A stretch of 64,000 bases of DNA, taken from NCBI GenBank assembly GCA_028692875.1, contig JAQUWL010000007.1, positions 1 to 64,000 on the forward strand, written 5' to 3'. The notes beneath the pieces were generated by a model, which made no database searches, was not told where the DNA came from, and was given only the letters and a program-made list of their open reading frames with translations. This stretch comes from Sulfurospirillaceae bacterium (lineage in GTDB: Bacteria > Campylobacterota > Campylobacteria > Campylobacterales > Sulfurospirillaceae). This document shows positions 45,783-51,883 of the stretch, piece by piece. The translations under genes were made by a program, and so were the position numbers. Numbering within the stretch: the stretch's first letter is position 1; each line of letters begins with the position of its first letter.

Positions 45783-46522
45783 ACCTCCATACTAAAGCCT
45801 TTCTCTATATAGCGGTATTTTGGCGTGATACCGCTCTTTCTCAAAGCCAAAAGTGTCTTACAGCTTGCATGTATAAAATACCCATTTTCAACTTTAAGCT
45901 CATCGAGATATTTTTCAGCGATTTCGCAACTCAAATGTTTCTTTGAAGGTAACATAGAGACATATGAGGCATCCAAAAATACTGTTTTAACTTTGCATTT
46001 TTTTAAAAATTTCATAGATGCCACAGGAATCTTGGCACAATCAGTCAGATACGCCAAAGTATGCTTTTTAGTCTTGACAACATAGCCATAAGTTGGTCTT
46101 GAATGAAAAAGTGGAACGCAATAGACAGTAACATCATCTATCTTTACTGCTTTAAAAGGCAAAAGAGGCTTATACTTTATGGAGTCCTTATTGCGATACA
46201 AATCCCCAAAACCATCTTTGTCTTGAGGTGTGTAACAGATAATTTGATTTACAGATTTTCTAAGTCTTATCAACCCCAAACAGTGGTCAGCGTGAAAATG
46301 TGTCAAAAAAATCGCCCTTACATGTACAGTGTTAAAAGTCTCACACAGTCCGACAGAGCCAGCATCAAACAATATAACACTCTTGTCATCTAGCTCCAAA
46401 TAAGCACAAGTCGAGCGGTTGTTAATGCCTTTTTCTCTTGCCTCTTGGCAGATATCGCACATACAGTTGTGTAGCGGTATGCCACCAGTGTCCGCTGTTC
46501 CTAAAAACTCAAACTTCACCAC
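45779..46522 (-). CDS. MBL-fold metallo-hydrolase, PhnP-like
   Basis: The 247-residue protein has the metal-binding THFHADHCLGL motif near residue 77 of a metallo-beta-lactamase fold, with FEFLGTADTGGIPLHNCMCDICQEA at the N-terminus, which is characteristic of PhnP/ RNase Z-related cyclic phosphodiesterases with an extra cysteine site. AYLTDCAK supplies the bridging Asp and HASCKTLLA the last region. Function is a phosphodiesterase-like activity by family; the substrate is unknown. It starts eight bases after the ABC-F stop. Confidence 0.82.
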   Translation of the reverse strand: MVKFEFLGTADTGGIPLHNCMCDICQEAREKGINNRSTCAYLELDDKSVILFDAGSVGLCETFNTVHVRAIFLTHFHADHCLGLIRLRKSVNQIICYTPQDKDGFGDLYRNKDSIKYKPLLPFKAVKIDDVTVYCVPLFHSRPTYGYVVKTKKHTLAYLTDCAKIPVASMKFLKKCKVKTVFLDASYVSMLPSKKHLSCEIAEKYLDELKVENGYFIHASCKTLLALRKSGITPKYRYIEKGFSMEV

Positions 46523-46530
46523 AATCCCCC

Positions 46531-48360
46531 TTACAATCCGCTCATCTCTTTTTCATAAAACTCATTGAGTCTATCATGCTCTTCATGTGCAAACTCAAAC
46601 CTATCGTATAATTTTTCAAGCTCACTTTGCAAGGCTGAAATCTCTTTTGAAAATGTTTGGATTTTGTCCAAATCCGCATCATTTGAGGCTTTAACCAACG
46701 CATCATTTTTGAACTTCAAACTCTCTTCTAATTTTATAATCTTTTCTTCGCAAAATGCTATCTCTTTTTTTAATGGCGCCAACTTTTGTGAACGCTCATT
46801 GACAAGTTCGGCTCTAAGTTTTTTCTGCTCTTTGAAAGATGATTTTTCAGGTTTTTTTTGAGACACCTCAACCTCTTCATCTCCCCAGCCAATCTTCTCT
46901 AAAAATGTATCATAATTATCATCAAAATAAAAAACGCCCTCTTTGCCAAAGACAACCAACGTATCAGCCAGACGACGCAATAACATCTCTGAGTGTGTTA
47001 CCAGAACAACCGAGCCTTCAAATCTCTCAATCGCATCGCACAAAGAGTCGATGGACTGCATATCAAGGTGGTTGGTTGGCTCATCCAAAAAGAGCAAGTT
47101 CGCAGGCGTAGCGATGATTTTACCCAACATTACCCTACTTCTCTCGCCACCAGAAAGCACTTTTATCTCTTTTTTTGCATCATCTCCACTAAACATCATC
47201 GTGCCACAAATAGAACGCACATTGGCTATGGGAAGTTTTTTATCGGCGGATTGAACCTCGTCTATGATGGTGCGTTTTTCATCAAGTCTTTGGATATTTG
47301 TCTGTCCAAAATGGGCAAAACGTGTTTCAGGATGAAAATATATCTCGCCACAACCGAGTTTGAGTTCGCCAGAAAGACAGTTTAGAAGCGTGGATTTTCC
47401 TTTGCCGTTTTTTCCGATAATGCCCAAACATTTCCCTTTTTCAAGTGAGAAAGAGAGATTTTCAAAAAGCGGTTGTAAAGGCTCATAACCAAACGCCAAC
47501 TCTTTTGCTTCAAATATTATCTTTGCTGGTGTATTTTTGTAGTTAAATGAAAAGTTGAGATTTGCATCACTCTCTAGCTCGTCCATCGTACCGAGCTTTT
47601 CAAGCTGTTTGGCTTTTGATTGAGCCATTACTGCTTTTGAGGCTCGTGCTTTTTGACGAACGATAAAATCCTCCAACTCTTCACGCTTTTTATCTAAATT
47701 GGCTTTGGTTTTTTCGTACTTTTCATCTTCATCTTTGAGTTGTGTGTAAAATTTTTCGGTATCGCCTTTTATGATTTTAAGCCCTTTTCGCACGATGCCC
47801 ATCGTATGAGTAGAAACTGCGTTCATAAAGTCTCTATCGTGCGTGATAAGTATAACCTCGCCTTTAAACTCACACAAAAAACTCTTAAGCCATCGAATAG
47901 AGACGATATCAAGATAGTTTGTCGGCTCATCAAGCAAAAGAAGGTTTGGATTTTGGACTAAGAGTTTGGCAAGATTCATACGTATCTGATACCCACCAGA
48001 AAAACTCAACGGGTCTTTGTCTAAATCCTCTTGCGTAAAGCCGAGCCCAAAAAGCATCTTTTCGACCTTGTAAACATCATACTGCTCTTCGTGCGAAAGA
48101 GCCAATGCACACTCTTCTCTTACGGTTTTCTGCGTAAATTTGATATGCTGGTTTAGTGTTCCTATGCGGTAGTTTTTGGGCGTAAGTATCTCTCCCTCAT
48201 CGTGTTCCTCTTCGCCTGTAAGCATCTTGAAAAGAGTCGATTTGCCAGAGCCATTTCGCCCCACAAGACCAACTCTGTCTCCGCGCGAAAGCACAAAACT
48301 TACACCTTCAAGCAAAACAGTTGCACCAAATTTTTTGCCTAAGTTATTTACTTGAATCAT
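46531..48360 (-). CDS. ABC-F family ATPase
   Basis: The 609-residue product has two ABC domains without membrane helices. The first has Walker A GLVGRNGSGKST and signature SFSGGYQIRMNLAKLL; the second has GIIGKNGKGKST and VLSGGERSRVMLGKII. The linker between them is charged and helical, and a coiled-coil C-terminal tail (about residues 540-605) follows. ABC-F proteins act on the ribosome. ATG 48360 is chosen; a longer frame to 48396 would overlap the end of rnpB. Confidence 0.9.
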   Translation of the reverse strand: MIQVNNLGKKFGATVLLEGVSFVLSRGDRVGLVGRNGSGKSTLFKMLTGEEEHDEGEILTPKNYRIGTLNQHIKFTQKTVREECALALSHEEQYDVYKVEKMLFGLGFTQEDLDKDPLSFSGGYQIRMNLAKLLVQNPNLLLLDEPTNYLDIVSIRWLKSFLCEFKGEVILITHDRDFMNAVSTHTMGIVRKGLKIIKGDTEKFYTQLKDEDEKYEKTKANLDKKREELEDFIVRQKARASKAVMAQSKAKQLEKLGTMDELESDANLNFSFNYKNTPAKIIFEAKELAFGYEPLQPLFENLSFSLEKGKCLGIIGKNGKGKSTLLNCLSGELKLGCGEIYFHPETRFAHFGQTNIQRLDEKRTIIDEVQSADKKLPIANVRSICGTMMFSGDDAKKEIKVLSGGERSRVMLGKIIATPANLLFLDEPTNHLDMQSIDSLCDAIERFEGSVVLVTHSEMLLRRLADTLVVFGKEGVFYFDDNYDTFLEKIGWGDEEVEVSQKKPEKSSFKEQKKLRAELVNERSQKLAPLKKEIAFCEEKIIKLEESLKFKNDALVKASNDADLDKIQTFSKEISALQSELEKLYDRFEFAHEEHDRLNEFYEKEMSGL

Positions 48361-48394
48361 CACAAACTCGTTTTTAGATTTATCATTGGGTGGC

Positions 48395-48789
48395 AAGGTA
48401 TGACGATAAGCCGGGTTCTGTCGTGGGCGATTATTTATCTACTCGCTATCTTACGATAACGCTCTAGCGAGGGGTTTAAATATGAGACACAAACCATCCC
48501 CTCTTGCTACAGGTTGGGTTTACATAGCCGTTATGATTGCTCAAAACGCTGGTGGGCTCTTACCCCGCCGTTTCACCTTTACCATCAAACTGTCTTCTTG
48601 GCGACAAGCAAAGCTCGTCACCAATTCATCTCACTAAAGCTATGCTTTGGCAAGAATGACATCAATGGAAGTTTACTTTCTGTTGCACTATCCCTTAGGT
48701 TACCCTAGCCGTCCGTTAGGCGGAACCTCGTCTCAATGTAGCCCGGACTTTCCTCTTGAGTTGCCTCAAGCAATCACCTATCATACCTT
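48395..48789 (-). ncRNA. rnpB: RNase P RNA
   Basis: The minus-strand sequence contains the class A RNase P RNA hallmarks: the P4-side block GAGGAAAGTCCGGGC near the 5' end, the GACGAGGTTCCGCC part, the AGGGATAGTGCAACAGAAA region (CR-II/III) and the 3' strand GATAAGCCGGGTTCTG-like complement at the end. The outer strands AAGGTATGA and TCATACCTT pair to form helix P1. It lies between the ABC-F gene and the prophage left junction. Confidence 0.95.
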
Positions 48790-48826
48790 GTGGGCGGATT
48801 TTATCAAACATCGACTTAAAATATAA

Positions 48827-48936
48827 ATCCAATTATTGAAACGACTCAAAAATATATAACGATAAAGCCTGAAACATCAAAACAAGTTATAGATAAAATA
48901 ATCAATTCTATAAATTTGCCCGACAAAGTGAGTTAA
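48827..48936 (+). pseudogene. Tail of a second tyrosine integrase gene
   Basis: About 36 codons in frame (IETTQKYITIKPETSKQ and onward to DKVS and a stop) match the last codons of the intact integrase at 58328-59227. They include the catalytic Tyr. The copy differs from the intact gene at a few bases (e.g. CGACTC versus AACGC) and loses similarity upstream of 48830. An in-frame TAA lies just upstream, so this is a remnant and not a gene. It points to an earlier related prophage. Confidence 0.85.
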
Positions 48937-48961
48937 ATGATGATTTGATGGGGGTTTAAAA

Positions 48962-49006
48962 TGGTTGCGGGAGCCGGACTTGAACCAGCGACCTTCGGGT
49001 TATGAG
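48962..49006. repeat. attL: 45-bp copy of the tRNA-fMet 3' half
   Basis: These 45 bases are identical to 59253-59297, the 3' half of tRNA-fMet up to the anticodon region (ending in TTATGAG). After 49006 the two sequences diverge (AAGTTG versus CCCGAC). The pair bounds the prophage, with an offset of 10,291 bases. Together with the integrase tail upstream the direct repeat covers about 172 bases. A functional tRNA cannot be made from this partial copy. Confidence 0.9.
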
Positions 49007-49137
49007 AAGTTGAACCTTAGACGCTTTTTTAGAACCTTAAACAACTTTTGCTTACATTAAATGCACTTTTTTTTACCTTGCCCGATGAGAGTTTTCTTAA
49101 ATATATTGAAAATATCTCTTTTCATATATGATTGTTT

Positions 49138-49704
49138 TTAAAAAGGCATAATTATAAATTCGATTTTGTTTTTATTTTCTTGCAGATATTTTGTGAGTGC
49201 TCTATCTTCTGCTTCGCTTGATGTTACAAATACTCTTTTTATTTTTGTTGCAATTTGTGGATTGTTTTCTAAAAATATGGTGCAATTTCCAATAAATTCT
49301 TTGATATGCTTTTGTTTTACTATTGCTTTTTGCCACGCTTTACATTGTATAAGTAGTGTTTCATATTCATTTTCTGCTATTAGGTCTATTCCTCCGTCTT
49401 TTCTTCCTCTTTCAAATCCATGATAAGTTATTTGATAGCCTTGTCTTTCGTAGTATGCTCCTACAAATTCTTCGTAGTCATTTCCTCTTTTTTTATTTTC
49501 TTGATATGTTGTTCTTGGTTTAGGTATGTTTTTTTGATGGTTGAAAAATTGTTTTTCCATATTTTGAATATTTTGGTTTACATGTAAAGGTATTTCTTTT
49601 TTTTCTTTATTTTTTTGTTTCATGTCTTTTCTGATTGATTTATCTGCTTTGATTATAATCGTGATTATTCCTATCAGCAATAGCCAAAATATATATGTTT
49701 TCAT
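49138..49704 (-). CDS. Membrane-anchored Mrr-like restriction endonuclease domain protein
   Basis: The 188-residue protein has one N-terminal membrane helix (YIFWLLLIGIITIII) followed by a basic linker and a C-terminal Mrr_cat-type nuclease domain. The catalytic residues are visible: a Glu in NDYEEFVG, the Asp in KDGGIDLIAENEYE and the Gln-Cys-Lys of LLIQCKAW. Mrr-like domains cut DNA, often modified DNA; a membrane tether would place it at the inner face. It is the last gene of the leftward phage arm and probably accessory. An immunity or anti-competitor role is inference. Confidence 0.8.
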   Translation of the reverse strand: MKTYIFWLLLIGIITIIIKADKSIRKDMKQKNKEKKEIPLHVNQNIQNMEKQFFNHQKNIPKPRTTYQENKKRGNDYEEFVGAYYERQGYQITYHGFERGRKDGGIDLIAENEYETLLIQCKAWQKAIVKQKHIKEFIGNCTIFLENNPQIATKIKRVFVTSSEAEDRALTKYLQENKNKIEFIIMPF

Positions 49705-49725
49705 TTTTATTTTGTTTTGGTTTTC

Positions 49726-49872
49726 TTAAATTTTCTTTTTTGTTATTTTGTGAATTATAAATAAAATTAGTGTTATGGTTAAAAGTATTCCAATTAATGT
49801 TATTTTTTCTTTTATTGTTTGTTCATTTTGAGGAAAGTTGTTTATTATTGGTATTGGTATAAAAGTACACAT
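49726..49872 (-). CDS. 48-residue single-helix membrane protein
   Basis: An AAGGA ribosome site precedes ATG 49872. The protein has a Pro/Asn/Gln-rich N-terminus, one strong membrane helix near residues 25-41 (TLIGILLTITLILFIIH) and a basic C-terminus KITKKKI. It lies between the HTH gene and the Mrr-like gene on the same strand. No family is recognised. The size and charge pattern also resemble small phage membrane or immunity proteins. Confidence 0.6.
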   Translation of the reverse strand: MCTFIPIPIINNFPQNEQTIKEKITLIGILLTITLILFIIHKITKKKI

Positions 49873-49883
49873 TTTTTTCCTTG

Positions 49884-50108
49884 TTATTTTTTTAGTTTTC
49901 TTCTCATAATAATTGCTTTTATTTCTGTTAGATACATTTCTTGCTCTTCTTGCGTGAGTTGTTCGTAGTAATTTGTTATTTCATTTTTCTGTAATACGGA
50001 ATTATTTAATAAGAATTCGTACAATTCGGGTCTTGTTTTCTTCCATTGATAAATTGTAGAAACGCCAATTTTTAGGCTTTTTGCTAATTCTTTTAAATTT
50101 TTTTCCAT
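49884..50108 (-). CDS. Small HTH regulator of the prophage
   Basis: The 74-residue protein has a helix-turn-helix in the N-terminal half (LKELAKSLKIGVSTIYQWKKTRPELYEFL) and a charged helical C-terminus. It starts the leftward arm and is divergent from the rightward phage genes, which is where a repressor sits. A palindrome resembling a site upstream lies inside its own coding region. A repressor role is inferred from position and fold. Confidence 0.8.
   Translation of the reverse strand: MEKNLKELAKSLKIGVSTIYQWKKTRPELYEFLLNNSVLQKNEITNYYEQLTQEEQEMYLTEIKAIIMRRKLKK
49987..50001. promoter_or_regulatory. Operator-like palindrome inside the HTH gene
   Basis: TTCTGTA-A-TACGGAA consists of two 7-base arms around one base with a single mismatch. 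It matches the perfect palindrome at 50147-50161, and both are followed by TTAT. The site lies within the coding sequence of the HTH gene. Confidence 0.5.
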
Positions 50109-50146
50109 ATTTTACCTATTTTTAAGTTTCCTTATTTCATAATTCT

Positions 50147-50161
50147 TTCTGTAATACAGAA
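50147..50161. promoter_or_regulatory. Operator-like perfect palindrome in the divergent phage region
   Basis: TTCTGTA-A-TACAGAA has perfect 7-base arms around a central A. It lies 39 bases upstream of the HTH gene start, in the gap between the leftward and rightward phage arms. This is the expected place for a repressor operator. Confidence 0.6.
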
Positions 50162-50201
50162 TTATGTTCTTTTTAGATGTTTGTTTTTTTACGTCATTCC
50201 T

Positions 50202-50216
50202 TTCTGTTTTACGTTT
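50202..50216. promoter_or_regulatory. Weaker third operator-like site
   Basis: TTCTGTTTTACGTTT keeps the left half (TTCTGT) and the TAC of the palindromes at 49987 and 50147 but not the right arm. It lies just upstream of a -10-like TATATA at 50228-50233 for the rightward genes. It may be a low-affinity site or chance. Confidence 0.3.
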
Positions 50217-50264
50217 TTTATTTCCATTATATAGAAAATATTTTAAAAAATAGGAGGTTTTATA

Positions 50265-50468
50265 ATGACAACTGTTACTCAAACCCTCATCGCTCAAAAA
50301 CTTCTTTTAGATATCCAATGTGCTTCTCAATTTGCTTCAAAAAATATTAATGAAGATTTTATTCAAAAAAATGTTGTTACTGATTTATATTCGTTGATTG
50401 AAAAGCTACATCTTTCTATTAAAAATATTGAGTTACAAAACATTTCCGCTCCTAAGTCACGAGCCTAA
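50265..50468 (+). CDS. First gene of the rightward phage arm, unknown
   Basis: The 67-residue protein is helical, without membrane segment or recognisable HTH. A strong AGGAGG ribosome site precedes the ATG. It is the first rightward gene and may be regulatory or replicative. No family recognised. Confidence 0.6.
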   Translation: MTTVTQTLIAQKLLLDIQCASQFASKNINEDFIQKNVVTDLYSLIEKLHLSIKNIELQNISAPKSRA

Positions 50469-50476
50469 AATGATTT

Positions 50477-50507
50477 CGTGGTTCGTGCCTAACCGAACAC
50501 GTTCCAC
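50477..50507 (+). other. Imperfect hairpin before the ssDNA-binding candidate
   Basis: CGTGGTTCG (50477-50485) can pair with CGAAC (50494-50498) and CCACG (50503-50507), leaving a 5-base bulge. It is followed by AAGGAG and the start of the next gene. It could modulate translation; evidence is only the pairing. Confidence 0.35.
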
Positions 50508-50536
50508 GTTAAATAAATTTCGGTAAGGAGAAAATT

Positions 50537-51016
50537 ATGTCTAAGTATATTTCTGCATATGTTGATTTTTTTGAAAATCTTCCTTTTGGTTTTGAAAATC
50601 AAAAAAAACGTCTTTCCTTGGTTGGTTTTATGCCTCAGCAAGCAAACACAAACTCTGCAAAAGATAAAGACGGCGTTGAGCAAACTTGGTTTCAAGTCGT
50701 TGGTATTTATGACTCTTCATATAGTCGTTCTGACGAAAACGGAGAGGTACACAATGACAATGCTTCAATTAAAACTCTTGTTGTTAAGGTTCGTGGCGAA
50801 CATCTTCGCAAGTCTGGTATTTCTACTTCTCAATTTAAAGATTTTCTTGATAAAAATTATATCGGTAAGAAGATGATTGTTTTGCCTTGTACCGAAGAAA
50901 AACAGTCTAAAAAACTTATTGGCGATAAGTATGTAGTTCTTCCACATCAAACCGAAGTTAGTGTTCTTGAGGATTTTGATTTGCGTAAATTTTGCAATCT
51001 TGAGGATAAAAAATAA
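50537..51016 (+). CDS. Phage protein, candidate ssDNA-binding protein (pV position)
   Basis: The 159-residue protein is predicted soluble with mixed beta/alpha character. It contains QTWFQVVGIYDSSYSR and LVVKVRGEHLRKSG. It precedes the major coat gene, which is where Ff phages carry the ssDNA-binding protein pV. The size is larger than pV (87 residues). No sequence motif settles the function. The function is inferred from position. Confidence 0.6.
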   Translation: MSKYISAYVDFFENLPFGFENQKKRLSLVGFMPQQANTNSAKDKDGVEQTWFQVVGIYDSSYSRSDENGEVHNDNASIKTLVVKVRGEHLRKSGISTSQFKDFLDKNYIGKKMIVLPCTEEKQSKKLIGDKYVVLPHQTEVSVLEDFDLRKFCNLEDKK

Positions 51017-51020
51017 CCTT

Positions 51021-51049
51021 GCATAAGTCCATCTTTTTGGTGGACTTGC
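51021..51049 (+). other. Hairpin upstream of the major coat gene
   Basis: AAGTCCA (51025-51031) pairs with TGGACTT (51041-51047) around a T-rich loop, and the flanking GC extends it. No T-run follows, so a simple terminator is unlikely. It may be an mRNA-processing or stabilising element for the highly expressed coat gene. Confidence 0.4.
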
Positions 51050-51089
51050 TGGAGGGTTTAAATACTCTACCTTTTATACGGAGGATACT

Positions 51090-51278
51090 ATGTCAAGTAT
51101 CAAGAAACTTGGTTTGGGTCTTTTTGTTGGAGCTTTTACTTTAGCTTCTAATTTGTCTGCTGCGGTAACTGTACCAACTCCAGACTATACAGATTTTGAG
51201 GCAATCGTTGGTGTTGCTCTTGCTGTAACAATGATTGTTATGCTTGCTCGTAAGGGCAAAAGTTTCCTTAGCCATTAA
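51090..51278 (+). CDS. Major coat protein (pVIII type)
   Basis: The 62-residue preprotein has a signal peptide (MSSIKKLGLGLFVGAFTLASNLSAA) with a cleavage site after SAA, giving a ~37-residue mature protein. The mature part has an N-terminal acidic segment (TPDYTDFEA), a hydrophobic helix (IVGVALAVTMIVMLA) and a basic C-terminus (RKGKSFLSH). This layout is that of inovirus major coat proteins. A strong ACGGAGG ribosome site precedes it and a terminator follows. Confidence 0.88.
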   Translation: MSSIKKLGLGLFVGAFTLASNLSAAVTVPTPDYTDFEAIVGVALAVTMIVMLARKGKSFLSH

Positions 51279-51282
51279 GGAC

Positions 51283-51308
51283 AAAGGGGATTTTTTCCCC
51301 TTTTTTTA
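51283..51308 (+). terminator. Rho-independent terminator after the major coat gene
   Basis: AAAGGGGA pairs with TCCCCTTT around a T-rich loop, followed by a run of T. Ff phages also carry a central terminator right after the major coat gene, which sets higher coat protein expression. The loop is T-rich, so the structure is somewhat weak. Confidence 0.65.
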
Positions 51309-51328
51309 TTTTTTAAAAGGTCTTAGTT

Positions 51329-51697
51329 ATGAAAAAAATTTTCTTTCTCTTTTTATTGTTAAGCTCTTTTTCTTTTGCGGATTATCTTTTTCCTTCTCTT
51401 GGTAAATGCGTAATTGATTATTGGACTGACCAGCTTGATGGAACTTTAAAATATGTTTTGTCTGATTCTCCAACAATTATTCGCTCTACCACAACAAAAG
51501 ATTATCCGCAGTATATACAAGTTGGTTGGGATTATAACGCTTCAACTGGTTTATGTACTCGTGAAAAATTAAATAATGAATTGGGACTTCAAAATGGTCA
51601 ATTTACCTTTCTTATGGCTCTTACTGGTTTACTCTGTTCTTTTGCTTTCGTCTTTTCTATGTTATCAATTTTTGCTAGGCGTGGGGGCTTAAAATGA
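51329..51697 (+). CDS. Phage minor virion protein, signal peptide plus C-terminal helix
   Basis: The 122-residue protein has a signal peptide (KKIFFLFLLLSSFSFA), a short exposed domain with two Cys (KCVIDYWTD and LCTREK), and a C-terminal membrane helix near residues 90-114 with basic end RRGGLK. It lies between the major coat gene and the tiny IX/VII-type gene. It is probably a virion or assembly protein, not specifically recognised. Its TGA overlaps the next start. Confidence 0.75.
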   Translation: MKKIFFLFLLLSSFSFADYLFPSLGKCVIDYWTDQLDGTLKYVLSDSPTIIRSTTTKDYPQYIQVGWDYNASTGLCTREKLNNELGLQNGQFTFLMALTGLLCSFAFVFSMLSIFARRGGLK

Positions 51698-51804
51698 TGT
51701 CTTTTATCTCAAATGACGCTTTTGATTATTTTTTTACAATTCCAATGATTGTTTCAATTCCTTTCGCTCTTGCTCTTGCAATGATTGCATTTTTGAAGGA
51801 TTAA
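51694..51804 (+). CDS. 36-residue virion membrane protein (pVII/pIX type)
   Basis: ATG 51694 overlaps the previous stop (ATGA). The product has one hydrophobic helix (TIPMIVSIPFALALAMIAFL) after a short acidic N-terminus. In Ff phages pVII and pIX are 33 and 32 residues with one helix each and cap the leading end of the virion. The size, topology and place agree; the assignment is inferred. Confidence 0.6.
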   Translation: MMSFISNDAFDYFFTIPMIVSIPFALALAMIAFLKD

Positions 51805-51808
51805 TAAA

Positions 51809-51883
51809 ATGACTTTTATTGTCCTTGATATAGAAAACTTTCAAAAAGCTCTTAAAGTTGAGCTTGTTTGGACTTCAAAATGA
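51809..51883 (+). CDS. 24-residue coupled reading frame
   Basis: ATG 51809 and TGA at 51881-51883 overlap the start of the adsorption protein gene (ATGA). The frame is soluble (FIVLDIENFQKALKVELVW). It could be a tiny peptide or simply a translational coupler; I have no evidence that it is a product. Confidence 0.35.
   Translation: MTFIVLDIENFQKALKVELVWTSK

Larger units (their letters stand above)
48790..49137. other. Left prophage junction: integrase remnant, attL and phage arm
   Basis: This 348-bp stretch without an intact gene joins chromosome to prophage. In order it holds a 37-base unique spacer after rnpB, the tail of an earlier integrase gene, the 45-bp tRNA-fMet 3' copy (attL), and about 130 bp of phage DNA. 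The latter carries two direct copies of GAACCTTA (49012-49019 and 49032-49039, 20 bases apart), a plausible integrase arm-site pair. Elements are listed separately. Confidence 0.75.

Noticed and set aside
48962-49006. A second tRNA-Met gene
   Set aside because: Only the 3' half is present; the 5' half is replaced by phage sequence, so it is an attachment-site copy.
50112-50297. Leftward 61-residue frame in the phage divergent region
   Set aside because: It covers the operator-like sites and overlaps the rightward gene start; it has no ribosome site and a biased composition, so it is a chance frame.
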